DNA of 64,000 bases, from assembly GCA_030760725.1 (NCBI GenBank), contig JASWHV010000001.1, positions 22,193,928 through 22,257,927 on the forward strand, written 5' to 3'. The position numbers were made by a program, and so were the translations under genes. Position 1 is the first letter of the stretch, and the number at the start of each line of letters is the position of its first letter. A model generated the notes under the pieces. That model did not search any database and was not told the DNA's origin. It saw only the letters and a list, made by a program, of their open reading frames with translations. This DNA is from Neostapfia colusana (taxonomy: Eukaryota > Streptophyta > Magnoliopsida > Poales > Poaceae). This document shows positions 9,099 through 21,119 of this stretch, piece after piece.

Positions 9099-12000
9099 TG
9101 ACACGACCCCACTGGTCCTGTCGAGCCAGGATCACGCTGAGGGGTGCTGCGTTGCACAACACCGTATAACACACGTCAAAGGTACAAAGCGGAAGCGGAA
9201 GCTTTATTACATAAACAAGTTTATTAACATGTTTACATCAAAATAAGTTTAGTCCACACTCGCGGGCGTAGACTAAGCATCAAGTGCACGTTCAGCCCTC
9301 GAACGTGTCCTTGCTAGCACACTCGCACACTAACTCTGCGGCGTGCACGACTCCCACTCGACGGGGTTCCCCTCCTGGGGTTCCGTCTCCTCTTCGGGAG
9401 TCCCTTCCTCATAGAACCCTGCAAAAGCTTCAAACACAAGCAGTGAGCACGAAGGCTCAGCAAGTCTGACCCGTCTCACCTAAACATGAAACTTCTACAT
9501 GAGGGTGATGGGTTGCATGAGGTAAAAATCATTTGCAAGGACTCGCCTAATTAGTAGAACCTTACTTTCAAGTTTTAGCAGCAGGTTGTGGAGAACTTTA
9601 CGCTAAGGCACATGAGAGAGCCGCAATCAAACAAGAAACGCATTTCTCTCATGTACTTTGCCCAAAGTTGAAAAGAACTTTAGTTAGCACTAAGCTACAA
9701 CATATCATTAACAATCAATATCCAACTTTCAATCAGCAACATTTTAACATGTAACTAGCCTGTTCTTTCTACGTCACGGTACAGTGAACAAGTGGTACTC
9801 ACTGACCGCGAGGGACGGCGATTATAATCGATTTACACCTGCAGGGTTACCCGAACAACCCGTCACGTACGCCCGTACTCGATGTTGCCTACAACAACCA
9901 TCACGGACGCCGTACGCGACTACCTTTCACCCGTTAGCCAAATATTGAACCGGTCCCATCGTCCCGAGCAAGAGGTCCCTGCACGCGCATCTCTGTGCCG
10001 CCAGCTGATTTACACCTCGAGCTCTCAACCTACCCTCTGAACGACGGGCAATGCCTCAATACCCAGCTACCCGAGTTACATCAGTTTCCCGGTTCCCATA
10101 TAGCCGGTAGGTCTTCGGTACTGTTCTAGCTTGTTCAACAGGCCCGCACACGGCTCGGTCCTCAATCGACACAAGCGGAGCTACAGCACACAGGCCCCAA
10201 AGTCCTGCTGCCCTTACTCTCCGCTCGGTCTCATTTTCTTGCCATGTGTATCATGTGCTATCTCTACCCGAGCAATGTGCCTCTAGCCTATTCTCGCGAG
10301 TAGTTCCAACTACTCGACTTGTACCGAATCCTACTCTATCCTAGCAATGCAGTGGCTAACGGGGTTTGCAATCCTAAACCCCAACCCATGGTTTTCTTGG
10401 CTATGCAGTGGGGTTTCCAAACAAGACTCTGATGCACAACATAAAGAAAACAAGTATGTGCTCAAAACAATAAAAATTTATAAAATGGTTAATGCAAACC
10501 GGGGCTTGCCTTGCTGCTCTTGGTCGTAGGCTAGCTGTTCCTCCGGAGTAACGAAGTCTAGGACTTCGGGTTCCTCCTCGACCTTAGCGACTACATGATA
10601 AGAACAATGTATGTATTAATTAAATGCTTTTGTAATAACTTTGAAGTTGTGAAGTCTATAACCTTTACTAGATAGACCTAATGACTGTGAAACTTTTACT
10701 GTGGCTTGGTTACAACCTAAACAGAGACTTGGTCAAGTTTTAGTTGCAGCAAAGCTCATTTGAGCCCTCCACAAATAATTATGTCCTTGACCTTAATTAA
10801 AGGCTTTTAGGGTGTTCTAGGTATTTTCATGAAACAAACTATGACTTTCTGAAAACTAGATTTTCAGAGGGTTCTAATGGAATTGGTCTCACTTAATTTG
10901 GAAGTCTCTAACTAAAGATATGAGCTAAACAATTTCAGAGAAAATTCTGAAAATGTTTCTGAACATTTTCTATTTTCTCTGGAACAGTTTTACTAATCAC
11001 ACCATTAGGTGGACTAAATGAGCTCAAATGGATCTGAAATTTTTATGGTAGCTCAAGGATATTTTGGTGAACATCCCAGCAAAATTTCAGGATTTTCCTC
11101 CAAAGGATTCTCCAGTTAAAATTCCTAACAGTTTAAACTTTAAGGAATTAATTCTGGAGAATTAAGGAATTTCATGAAGTGAAACTTGATTTTCTGGAAA
11201 GTACTCAGAGAGCTGAATCCAGCAAAATTTGGTTCACTCGATTTGGAGCTTTCTAGCCAAAGTTATAAGGATTTGAAGTTTGAAGGAAATCTGAAAATCG
11301 GGGAAAAGTTTAAACTCGCGCGTGGGCCCAGGGGACACGCGTCGCACGCCGAAGCGACAGCACACCGCGGCCCACAAGGCTTTTGCGCGCCAGCACACCC
11401 GATCCCGGCCGCAGCCGGATCCCGATTCAAAATATCGGCCGCTGACAGCTGGGGTCCACCCCCTTCTTCAACCTCGCGACACCCGCGCTCCGCCGCCGAG
11501 GGACCTCACCGGAGAGCTCGCCGCCGGCTGCTGTACAGCTTCAAACTTCTTGATTCTGGCCGCCCCTGCCTACTTTTACTTGGGGAACATGATCCGAGGG
11601 TCAGCTGCTCATGACAACGGCCGGAGCATGGTCGGCGACGAGCCGCCATATCGGAACGACTTCGGCCATGTCGGCTGATGCTCCTAGTGCCTCAGCTACT
11701 TGGGAAACCGGTCGGGGAGCATCAGTGGACCTCAGAGAAGGTCGACATGAACTCGGGGCAGCTCGGGGAAGGCCCGAAATAGGTCCTCACCGTGCGCCCG
11801 ATACCCCCCGTGCGTTCCGCCATTAGTAGACCTTGAATTACGCCGGGCACAGAAGTTCTCCGGCCCAGAGTTGTGAAGGCAACTTGTGCGTCACCGTGTC
11901 TAGTTCGTGTGGGAGTGGCCTGAGGCCCTCTAATCCTTTCTAGAGCACGAATTAAACAGAATCGTACCCGAGGGTCGTTCTGCACACAGAAAGGGGAAAA

Positions 12001-13144
12001 GTGGAAATTCGCCGCCGGTGAGCAACCACTCGAGCTGTGGCTCGGGGATGAGCAGCACCGATCACTTGCGCGTCCAAGGGTGCCTTGGCTCGGGCGTGAC
12101 AACGCCCAGGTTGGGCTGTCCACGAGAGCCCGAGGTGCGGCGGTTTCCAGTTCCGAGTTTGATCTTTCGGCACAGCCGATATCACTCGGTTTCAATCGAT
12201 TTCTATCAATGGGAAGGATGGAGGATGGTTGCTAGTACCTTGCTGGGACCTTGGAATGGAAAGAGGGAGCTGCGATCGGCTTGATCAAGCAGGAACTCGA
12301 GCGGCGGCGATGGCAGTGGGAAAAGCAGTCGCGCACGTCGGTAGCTCGGGGAAATGGTGACTGAGGCACGCCGGGGAGGGAATAAATAGCTCGGCCGGCT
12401 GGCCTCCGGCTTGGGGCACGCAGCAGGAGCTGGCGCCGGCCGGTCCCTTCGGTGGCGCGCGCGCACAACAGCCGGGAACCGACTGAACTGTGGTTCAGTC
12501 GGTTTGCTTTGAGGCTGAGGCTGACATGTGGGTCCCACTCCTCTTTTAACCTCTGAAATTTATTCCTAACAGCTGTGGTAAACAGTGAACCCTATTCTAC
12601 CCTTGGCAACTCAAATTATTCACCCAAGAGCCATTTGAATTGATCAAAGTTCAAATGAGGTTTGGTTTGAATGAATTTCAGCACAAGTGCAGTTTGAAAT
12701 TCAAATAAAGTTTGAATTTCTCCCCCTTAGCTCATGTCAAGATCAACTCCAAATGGAGTGAAAATTGGTGTGTGAGCTCACAAAAATGTGCTGAGCAAGA
12801 ATATGCCTTCCACTTTTAAATTCAGTGGGTGAAAACAGTTTGAATTTGAATATGTTTTCAAACTGCCCCTTTCCTATCTACACCCAAGATGACCTCAAAA
12901 ATGTTTTGAATTTGGGTGAAACTTGGCATGGACATCCTTGGCAAAGTGTAGGAGTTTTCATATGTCCAGCCCATCTATATCACATGTGGGAAGTACCACT
13001 TTTGCAATGTGTGAGTTTGTTCCCTAATGAGCATGTTGATAATTGTTACTTGCTCTTTATTTGTGTTCATCATTTTTCCTCAAATGAGGTGTGTGGTGTG
13101 GGGATGAACACTGCAAATGGGTGTCAAAAACTGAGGCCCTTACA
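9099..13144 (-). repeat. Element A 5' LTR (4046 bp)
   Basis: It is bounded by TG at 9099 and CA at 13144; the inner end abuts the primer site and the outer end abuts element W sequence. Its last 1754 bp match 1-1754. Apart from a GC-rich stretch of about 11310-12540 it is mostly AT-rich. A block at 9864-9904 is nearly identical to the LTRs of element B (49053-49093 and 59462-59502) and may be a shared regulatory or RNA-processing signal. I see no credible gene in it. Confidence 0.93.
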
Positions 13145-16100
13145 TCATGCGTGGCTTCGTCGTACGCCGGACACGGGGGGACCCCCATGGCTATATCAGG
13201 GGAAGCATGGCTTCGGCCCCGCATACCATGTGGAAGGGTAGTTCCCGTGACCCGGCCCTGGGAAGTCCAGCTGGCCCTCGACATGGAGGAGCCGGTATCC
13301 CCCGACGGCTCTGGGTGCGCGTCTGCACCGGTTGTGTGGGTCTGCTTGGCGTGGACCTGGCACGCATTGCATCCCTAACCGGTTTGACGGCGTCCAGGTG
13401 GCTCTCGGTCAGTAGGAGCCATGCCGGGTGGCTTAATCGACCAACGTGCGGGACGATGAGCGTTCCCAGCACTCGCCTCCTTGGACTACTGCGAGCTAAT
13501 CGCAGCCTTCCTCCTGGGTTATGCACCGCAATAGGATGTCGTGGCGCCACGCCAGTAAAGATACCAGCGCGTAGCACTTAGTCATCCGCACCACCCGTTC
13601 AGCGGATGCACGTTCATCAGGAAGGATGTCCTTCAAGGAGTCCCGGACCTCTGTGGTCCATGCATCGGGACTACTTGAGCTTCTGGATCTTGAGCGCTGG
13701 GTTGCACAGAGTTCCCAGTGACTCTTACGATCCTTTGGCGGCATCCAGGGCCGCCGGGACTGCCTAGCTTCGAGGCACTGGTTCAGCCCCCTTCGCCTGG
13801 CTCGGCGGGCCGGGCTGTGGACTGCAGCAACGTCCTCTCGAAGACTCCTTCATGCGCAGGGGCTCCGATGGAGGCTTTCGTTGAGAGGTCGTCAGCTGCG
13901 GCCGTGCAAGCGTGCGGTACATGGCGCAGGTCCAAGGCGAGGAATCCTTTCTCCAACATCCGCACGTGAAGCAGATAAGCAGCTAGCTGTGGGTCATTGC
14001 AGGGGCATTCACCCTTAACATGCTTGATAACTAGCTGGGAGTCGCCCTGCGCCAACAACTGGCGAGCGCCCAGAGACAGGACTGTCTTTTAGGCCAAAGA
14101 TGAGTGCTTCATACTCTGCTAAGTTGTTGGTTGCCTTGGAATTGAGACGCACCATGTACCCAGACTGCTCCCCCGATGGCATGAGAAGCAGTACGCCGGC
14201 ACCGGCCCCCTGCTTTCGCGAGGAGCCGTCGAAGAAGAGCGTCCAGCGAGGCCCGGTGAATACCGGAGCTCGGTACTTTGGTTCACCGTCTTCGCGGCCC
14301 CCTGGGTCAGCCTTCGTTGGCGTCCACTCAGCCACGAAGTCAGCCAGTGCTTGGCTCTTGGCTGTCTGACGTGGTCGGGAGCTCAGCTTGAACTCCGCCG
14401 TCTTCGGGCTGTCTTCCGGCTTCGGAAGCTGGCAGTGAGTGCCAGCTCCGCCCTCCGGCTGCTCTGGCGCACTTGTCCGCCAGGTTGAAGGGCTCGGAGG
14501 CATCGCAGACCTCTCTGGTTGCAAGCCTCCCAAGTATCTTCTTGTCCTGGACACTGTCGAAGTGCCACCACCACAGAAGCACTTTGAATATGCGGAATGG
14601 TGTTGCGTACCTGGGAGAACCGCTGGATGAAGGAGCGCAGCGACTCCCCAGGTTGTTGCTTGATGGCTTGGAGGTCAAGCTCCGTGCCGGGACGGGTGTA
14701 GGAGCTGCCGAAGTTGGTGATGAACTGCCGGCAGAGCTCTCCCCAGGAAGTTATGGAACCCTGAGGGAGGTTCATTAGCCAAGACCGGGCTGGGCCGGTC
14801 AAGGCGACGGGGAAGTAGCTTGGCCATGACGGCCTCATCCCCTCCTGCGGCAAGTACGGCGGTGGAGTAGATCTGGAGGAACCCCGCCGGGTTGACGCTG
14901 CAGTTGTACTTCTCGGGCAGGTGCGGCCGAAACTTGCGCGGCCACCTCGTGAAGCGGAGGTGGGGCTCCAGGGCCGTACATCCTGCCCCTGTTGCTGCAG
15001 GAGTTGGTGCCGTGAACGCTTGGTTCGCCGCTGGCACAGTGTACTCCGGTATGGGCAAGGCTGCGCCATAGACCGGGGGGCGCCGTTTGCAGGACATATG
15101 GCTGTGGCATATGCTGCGTGGCGTATGTCTGGGGCAGAGTTCACGTGGCGAAAGTCTGCGCCCCAGGCAGGGTTGAGGCAGTCGTCATGCTGACGCCGGC
15201 CTCTTGGCTGCGACGCCTTTCTCGTTGCCGCTCGAGGAACATTCGGGTCTTGGCCCAGGTGGCATCGTTCCAGCTCAGTCCTCAGGTCCGTCGACGAAAG
15301 CCTGGTGGAGCTGGAATCCGCCGTCTGTCCGTCAACCGTTGGCGTGCGCGTCAGCGACACAGCCGGTTGGCCGGAGCGTCGTCCCCGCCGAAGTCAAGGG
15401 TTTGCGGCGGCGACAACAAGACGGTCTACCTCGCGAATCCACTGCTGGGTCGCTTCCTGAGGCGCGTCCCCAGCAGGTGGATTGTGCAGTAGCGCTCTTG
15501 TTGCGGCTAGCGCACCCCCGCCGGGTACGCCCAGCGCTACTGAAGACCTGACACTGGTTGGAGCCTGCATTGCCAGAGTCAGCGCTGCCAGAGCCGGTTG
15601 CCGGCTCCCAGTGCAGGTACTGGTGCCGTGAACGCTTGGTTGCGCCTGGCACAGTGTACCCCGGTATGGGCAAGGTTGTGCCATAGGCCGGGGACGCCGC
15701 TTGCAGAGCACATGGTTGTGGCTTATGCTGTGCGGCGTACGCCTAGGGCAGAGCTCGCGTAGCGAAGGTCTGCCCTCCAGGCTGGGTCGAGGCCGACATC
15801 ATGTTGTCGCCAGCCTCTTGAGTGCGACGCCTTTCTCGACGTCGCTCGAGGAACACTCGGGCATCTTGGCCCAAGTGGCACCGTTCCAGCTCTGTCCTCA
15901 GGTCCGTCGATGGAAGTTTGGTGGAGCTGGAACCCGCCGTCTACCCGTCAACCGTTGGCGTGCGCGTCAGCGACACAGCCGGTTGGCCGGAGCGTCGTCC
16001 CCGCCGAAGTCAATGGTTTGCGGCGGCGACGATAAGACGGTCTACCTCGCGAATCCACTGCTGGGTCGCTGCCTGAGGCGCGTCCCCAGCAGGCGGATTG

Positions 16101-16370
16101 TGCAGTAGCGCCCTTGCTGCTGCTAGCGCACCCCCACCGGGTACGCCCGGCGCTACTGAAGGCCTGACGCTGGTTGGAGCCTGCATTGCCGGGGTCGGTG
16201 CTGCCAGAGCCGGTTGCTGGCTCCCAGCTTGCCCTGACACACTCCGTCCTGGGTGTGTCATCATGTACTCTCCCCTAGTCACGGTTTGCCGCGGACGCAG
16301 GGGGGGAGAGTTTGCCGCTGAAGGAAGCTTGGTCATCTTCGTCGGCAGGAACTCGTCGCGCAAGGGGAAA
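13145..16370 (-). pseudogene. Element W deleted gag-RNase H-integrase
   Basis: From 16370 downward: gag N-terminus (start near MTKLPSAANS), gag capsid part ending around WHSLPASEAGRQPED, then a junction near 14375-14400 directly into the archaeal-type RNase H (SQALADFVAEW) with loss of protease, RT and the first RNase H. RNase H runs about 14350-13800 (LFFDGSSRKQ visible). Integrase keeps its N-terminal region and a late piece (MVCGAEAMLP) but lacks the segments holding all three catalytic acidic residues. Several frameshifts and stops are present. It could make at most a gag-like fragment; movement would need proteins from another copy. Confidence 0.85.
14993..16226. repeat. Tandem duplication (about 616 bp x 2) in element W gag
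   Basis: About 14993-15610 and 15609-16226 match at a constant offset of 616 (for example tggtgccgtgaacgc at 15005 and 15621; ctgccagagccggttg at 15585 and 16201). The duplicated part covers the gag N-terminal region. Elements Z, Y and U have it once. The copies have diverged by several percent, so the duplication is not recent. Confidence 0.85.
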
Positions 16371-16374
16371 AGCC

Positions 16375-16392
16375 CCCCTTCCTGGCGCGCCA
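16375..16392 (-). promoter_or_regulatory. Element W primer binding site
   Basis: The minus strand begins TGGCGCGCCAGG, two bases from the LTR end. The same core sits at the LTR edge of U, Y and Z, which supports its role. I do not assign the tRNA. Confidence 0.75.
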
Positions 16393-16394
16393 AA

Positions 16395-17519
16395 TGTCGA
16401 AGTGTTCAGTCGACACTTCCCCCGGGCCTGCACTGGGCAGCCCGCGGAGGTTCTTTTTTCGGTGGGGCTAGTCTCTAGCGGAGAGCTTGCGCAGATGGAC
16501 GAGTTAGTAAGAGCTTGACACGGTGAGTTTTACGTGGTTCAGGCCGCCGGAGCGTAAAACCATACGTCCACGGCGAGCTATGGAGCTCGCTGTATTGCTT
16601 GCTGCTCAGGACCGGAGGCCTGAGCTCGGGGGTGAGATACAGCTTGAGAGTGTATGGCTAGCGTATGAGTTGCAAAGTGCGAACCCAGGGGTGCGGATGG
16701 CTAGAGTCCGACCCCTTGCTAACGTCGCCTACTCGAGCCTTTTATAGTCCAAGACTCGGGTGGCTTACAAGGGGGGCTGGGACCCGACAGGTGGTCCCGG
16801 GGAGATTGACTGATATCTACCGTATCCGCAGTTATGCCGGTAGTAGTCTCTGCCGAAGGCTTCTGAGTCTTCGTCTTGTAGCTCTGCCCATGCCGCATGC
16901 TAGTCGTAGTGGATGATGACGGCGGGGGCGGCATGGGATGTCTTGTCGCTGTGTTTATTGGCTGACAGCCTCTGACACTGCGCGCCAGTCTGTGATGCGA
17001 CTGGGCGCAACGGCACCTGACAGAGGCGTGCTCCGCGTCTCCGCGTCTTGGGAAGGCGCGGGCCATGAATACCTTGTACAGGCAAGGTATGGGGCGTCTT
17101 TACGCCCGCTGCCTATCACTCGGGGGCAGGCAGCGCCGTTCTGCTGGCCACGTGGCGGGCCCGGAGCCCTCCTCAGAAGAGAGGGGGGTCCGGCCCCGCA
17201 GGACACGTGGAGCCTTCGGACCTCTCCCCGCGGAGGGGAGGTTCGGCTTCTGTTGACCACGCGGCGAGCCTGGAGCTCCTCTCTGAGGAGAGGGAGGTCC
17301 GGCCTCTCCGGACACGCGGCACCTTTGGACCTCTCTCCCGCGTAGCGGGAGATCCGACTTCTGTATGCCACGTGGTGGGCCCGGAGCTCTCCTCTGAGGA
17401 GAGGGAGGTCCAGCCCCGCTGGACGCGTGGCACCTTCGGAGCTCTCCCTGCGGAGAAGCACGAGATCCTTAGGCATTTTCCCCTGTGCGCGGGGGTACCC
17501 CATATCGAGGGTACCGACA
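16395..17519 (-). repeat. Element W 5' LTR (1125 bp)
   Basis: It is bounded by TGTCGAAG at the primer-site side and ggtaccgaca at the U3 side. A TATA box (TATAAAA on the minus strand, 16746-16740) marks the promoter. The U3 part, about 17140-17460, consists of roughly 110-bp modules with CACGTG motifs and inverted repeats of the type CTCCTCTGAGGAG. Element T resumes at 17520. Confidence 0.92.
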
Positions 17520-20143
17520 CTACCTATCATGGTAGCCCCTGAGCCCGGGGAGCACTTGCTGCTCTACATTGCGGCGACAACAGAAGTGGTGAGTATGGTC
17601 CTTGTCGTGGAGTGGCCAGACCCCTCACCCTCGCAACCTGCTCCGATAGCAGAAGACAGACGCGAGGAGGCCCCGCGGGGCCAAGACGGTCTCCCGAACC
17701 CCCCGGAGGTCCAGGTCGACCTCCCGGAGGCCCAGGACGGCCTCCCGGACCCCAAGATAAATCTCCAGGGTCCAATTGGGATCTCCCGGAGGTCCCTCAA
17801 GACCCCCCGGAGCTCCCGGATGATCAAGATAGCTTAAGGGCCTCCGGGTCCCAGTTCCCGGAGGCCCCCGTGGGTCCGCCCACTTCCAGCGGGCCGGGGC
17901 CAATGGACGAGGACCTCCCAAGCCTAAGAGAGAGGGTTCGAACCATACAAAGTCCTGTCTACTACATCAGAGAAGTACTTCATGATGCCAATACAAGGTA
18001 CCTAGAAGTCCACAAGCTGCTGTATGCGGTGCTCGTGGCCTTCAGGAAGCTCTGCCATTACTTCCAGGCCCACCGGGTCTCGGTAGTCACCTCGTATCCG
18101 CTGAAGACAATTCTTCACAGCCCCCATGCGACTGGCAACATTGCTAAATGGGCGGCGGAGCTGGCGGAGTTTGAGCTGGACTTCCTCCCACGCTATGCAG
18201 TCAAGAGCCAAGCGCTGGCTGACTTTGTGGCGGAGTGGACACCAACGAAGACTGACCCAGGGGGCCATGAAGGCGGTGAGCCAGAGCACCAAGCTCCGGT
18301 CTTCACCGAACCCCACTGGACACTTTTCTTCGATGGCTCCTCGCGAAAGCAGGGGGCCGGTGCCGTCGTACTGCTCCTCATGCCATCGGGGGAACAGTTT
18401 GGGTATATGGTGCGTCTAAATTTCAAGGCAACCAACAACATGGCGGAGTATAAAGCACTCATCTTTGGCCTGCAGACAGCTCTGTCTTTAGGCGCTCGCC
18501 AGTTGTTGGCACAGGGCGACTCCCAACTGGTCATCAAGCAAGTCAAGGGCGAATGCTCCTGCAATGACCCGCAGCTAGCTGCGTATCTGCTTCACGTGCA
18601 GATGTTGGAGAAAGAATTCCTCACCTTGGACCTGCATCACATACCGCGTGCTGGTAATGCCACAGCTGACAACCTTTCAACGAAGGCTTCCACCGGAGCC
18701 CCCGCGCCCAAAGGAGTTTTCGAGAGGACGTTGCTGCGGCCTACAGCCCGGCCCGCCGAGCCGGGCGAAGGGGGCTTGACCAGCACCTCGAAGCTGGTGG
18801 TCCCGGCGGCCCTACAGCCATGGATGCCGCCAAGGATCGTAAGCGTCACTGGGGACTCCGTGCAACCCAGCGCTCAAGATCCAGAAGCTCAAGTCAGACC
18901 CGATGCATGGATCACGGAGATCCGGGACTACTTGAAGGACAATATCCTCCCTGATGAACATGCAACCGCTGAACGGATTGTGCGTATGGCTAAGAGGTAC
19001 GCGCTGGTAGAGGGGGATCTCTACCGGCATTGCGCCAACCACATCCTATTGCGGTGCATAACCCAGGGGGAAGGCTGCGACTTGCTCGCTGAGATCCATG
19101 GAGGCGAATGTGGAAGTCATTCTTCCTCACGCACGCTTGTCGGTAAAGCCTTCTGGCATGGCTTCTACTGGCCGACAGCACTCCAGGATTCCGTCAAGCT
19201 GGTCGAGAGCTACAAGGCGTGCCAGTTCCACGCCAAGCAGATCCATACACCGGCTCAGGCGGTACAGATGATCCCGCCCTCGTGGCCGTTTGCCGTATGG
19301 GGGCTGGACACCCTGGGACCATTTCCCAGAACCGTCGGGGGATTCCGGTACCTCTATATCGCCATCGACAAGTTCACCAAGTGGCCGGAAGCTACACCAG
19401 TTGTCACCATCAACAAACAATCCGCAGTAAAGTTTATCAAGTCTATTGTCTGCCGGTTCGGGGTCCCAAACAGAATCATCACCGACAATGGGACCCAGTT
19501 CACCAGCGCAGCATTCCAAGACTACTGCGAGGACCTTGGTATTCAGGTGTGCTATGCCTCCGTCGCCCACCCGAGGAGCAATGGGCAAGTTGAGAGGGCC
19601 AACGCGGAGATTCTCCGGGGCCTTAAGACTCGCACCTTCGCCAGCCTGAAGAAACATGGTGCCAATTGGGTAGATGAGCTTCCGAGCACACTATGGGCTA
19701 ACCGGACATCCCAGAGCCGGGCCACCGGGGAGACACCCTTCTTCATGGTGTATGGGGCTGAAGCTGTACTTCCCCCAGAAATCACCATGAAGTCTCACCG
19801 TGTCCGGGCTTACGACGAAGCCACGCAGGACAACCTCCGGCGTGGAGAAATCGACCTCGTCGACGAGGTCCGATTACATGCGGCACTCCGTAACGCGCGG
19901 TACAGGCAAGCGCTTTGGCGCTACCACCAGAGGTCTGTGCGTGCCCGGGAGCTGCAGGAAGGTGACCTGGTGTTGCGGCGCATACTTTCTCGCGAAGGGG
20001 CCCACAAACTCTCCCCTAGTTGGGAAGGCCCCTTCCGAGTCATGAAAGTATGCCGCCCCGGGTGTGTGCGCCTTTCCACCGAGGATGGGGACCTGCTCCC
20101 GAACCCTTGGAACATAGAACACCTTCGTAAGTTCTACTCCTAG
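17520..20143 (+). pseudogene. Element T RNase H - archaeal-type RNase H - integrase
   Basis: Frame from 17520: end of the RT-linked RNase H (LLLYIAATTEVVS), a Pro/Glu-rich repeat insertion (about 17640-17870), then YYIREVLHDA. Compared with V, one C is missing from a C-run at 17750-17753, which shifts the frame; from there the frame is open to a TAG at 20141. The archaeal-type RNase H, about 18300-18690, shows FFDGSS, MAEYKA and GDSQLV. Integrase: HHCC domain about 19090-19245 in which the first Cys position reads Tyr (ESYKACQFH; Y has ESCQACLFH); core acidic residues at codons 19307 (D), 19484 (TDNGTQF) and 19592 (E) with D-x35-E spacing. It ends HLRKFYS. It is the best preserved Tat integrase in the window, but probably inactive because of the lost Cys and the upstream frameshift. 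Confidence 0.9.
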
Positions 20144-20689
20144 AGCAAAAATAGGACAGTACTTTCTTTTCGTAATAAACTCCATAGAGTCCAGGAGCAG
20201 CGCTCGGAGCAGCTAAGCCCCAGGGGACGGTACAGGACTACGTTCAGCTTTGCCTGGTTCCGACTCCAAGCGCGTAGAGTCTTCCTTCCCCTCTTAATGG
20301 GGCGGGTCGTGGCCTCCATGTTTAGCCTGCCTTCCTCCTGTGGAAAGTTGTGCGAAAAGAAATATGCTCTACTTTGCTCTTCCCTCGTACTCATTTAAAT
20401 TGTGTATTGAGTTTTTGAACCACCCTTGCAGTGCATGGTTGCCATGTGCTCAGCTCCCCCTCTCTACAAGTCCCCAAGCACCAAGCATATGGTTAGGGGC
20501 TATAAGTCAAATAAGACTATGAGATAAGGGAGGGGGAGCCCCCAAGGAGAATTGCGTTTCCTCTACCTGTGTGCAGGGCTTCCAGGCTATGGCGACAGGG
20601 ACTACATAAAGCGGGGGGAAAGGAGCCGTCAGCAGCACCGGCCCAGGGCTGGAAGGACCGGGCCCCGCCCCTTCGGCAGGGGTGAGGCC
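20144..20689. other. Element T convergent intergenic region, first part
   Basis: Non-coding stretch between the integrase stop and the G-box modules. It is related to 45780-46620 in U and to 30660-31180 (other strand) in Y, for example in the motif gcgcgtagagtctt. I see no gene. Confidence 0.6.
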
Positions 20690-20890
20690 CGAAGGCCCCA
20701 TGTGTCCAGCGGGCCCGTAGCACTCTCTGAGGAGAGCTCCGGGCTCGCCACGTGGCAGGCGAGAACCGGACCTCCCCCCCCCCCTCGGTGGGAGGGCTCC
20801 GAAAGCCCTACGTGTCCAGCATGGCCGGAGCTCCCGCCTCTTAAGGAGGGGGTCCGGACCCGCCACGTGGCAGGCAGACTTGGAGCTCCC
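20690..20890. repeat. Internal G-box modules of element T
   Basis: Two units about 115 bp apart carry GCCACGTGGCAGGC (CACGTG at 20749-20754 and 20864-20869), alternating with ACGTGTCCAGC. They resemble the U3 modules of the same element's LTR but lie outside the LTR, at the convergent 3' ends of integrase and ORF2. U (46670-46860) and Y (30320-30505) have the same arrangement. Confidence 0.75.
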
Positions 20891-21119
20891 CAAAGGGCGA
20901 TCCGGAGACCCCCTGGGGCCCCTAACGCAGTTAGGACCCGAGGAGGGTGACTATGCAGAGCTCCGAGATTGGAGATGGCCTCTGAAGTACCTTGCGGAGC
21001 TAAGGACTCAGTCAGGCAAAACCGAGAAGGAGCATCACGATCACAAATATCTTAAAAGAGTCAAACTATGCGAGGCTCCATGAGCTGGACTACAGACTCG
21101 ATAAAAAGAAATAAACAAG

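Larger units (their letters stand above)
1..13144 (-). mobile_element. Element A: young Ty3/gypsy chromodomain retrotransposon (Tekay/Del clade), truncated by window start
   Basis: Read on the minus strand the order is 5' LTR (13144-9099), initiator-Met tRNA primer site, long leader, orf0, one gag-pol frame with a C-terminal chromodomain, polypurine tract, and 3' LTR (1754-1, rest outside the window). Bases 1-1754 repeat at 11391-13144 with a constant offset of 11390, and I could find only two substitutions between them (near 118 and 1054). The very long LTR, the Met primer site and the chromodomain place it in the Tekay/Del clade; an ORF before gag is known from rice RIRE3/RIRE8-type elements. 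It is inserted in element W at 13144/13145; the target duplication cannot be checked because the left end is outside. Confidence 0.93.
13145..17519 (-). mobile_element. Element W: non-autonomous Tat-clade gypsy element, 5' part
   Basis: The minus strand order is 5' LTR (17519-16395), primer site, gag with an internal duplication, direct junction from gag to the archaeal-type RNase H, then a twice-deleted integrase cut off at 13145 by element A. W lies inside T's RNase H coding region (T resumes at 17520). Its other half and 3' LTR are left of the window. The gag-RNase H junction and both integrase deletions recur in element Z, so W is a copy of an already deleted source. Confidence 0.88.

Noticed and set aside
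12380..12396. aataaatag as a TATA box for the LTR of element A
   Set aside because: Single AT-rich motif in a GC-rich stretch with no counterpart at an aligned place in B; position relative to the transcription start unknown.
14075..14554. Long minus-strand ORF mixing gag and RNase H residues as a novel fusion protein
   Set aside because: It is the W deletion junction read through in a shifted frame; no sign of selection for the fused frame, although the junction itself is reported as a finding.
16522..16747. Small ORFs around the LTR TATA region (also near 25840, 35868 and 38040)
   Set aside because: Repeated only because the same LTR family occurs several times; no start context or domain.
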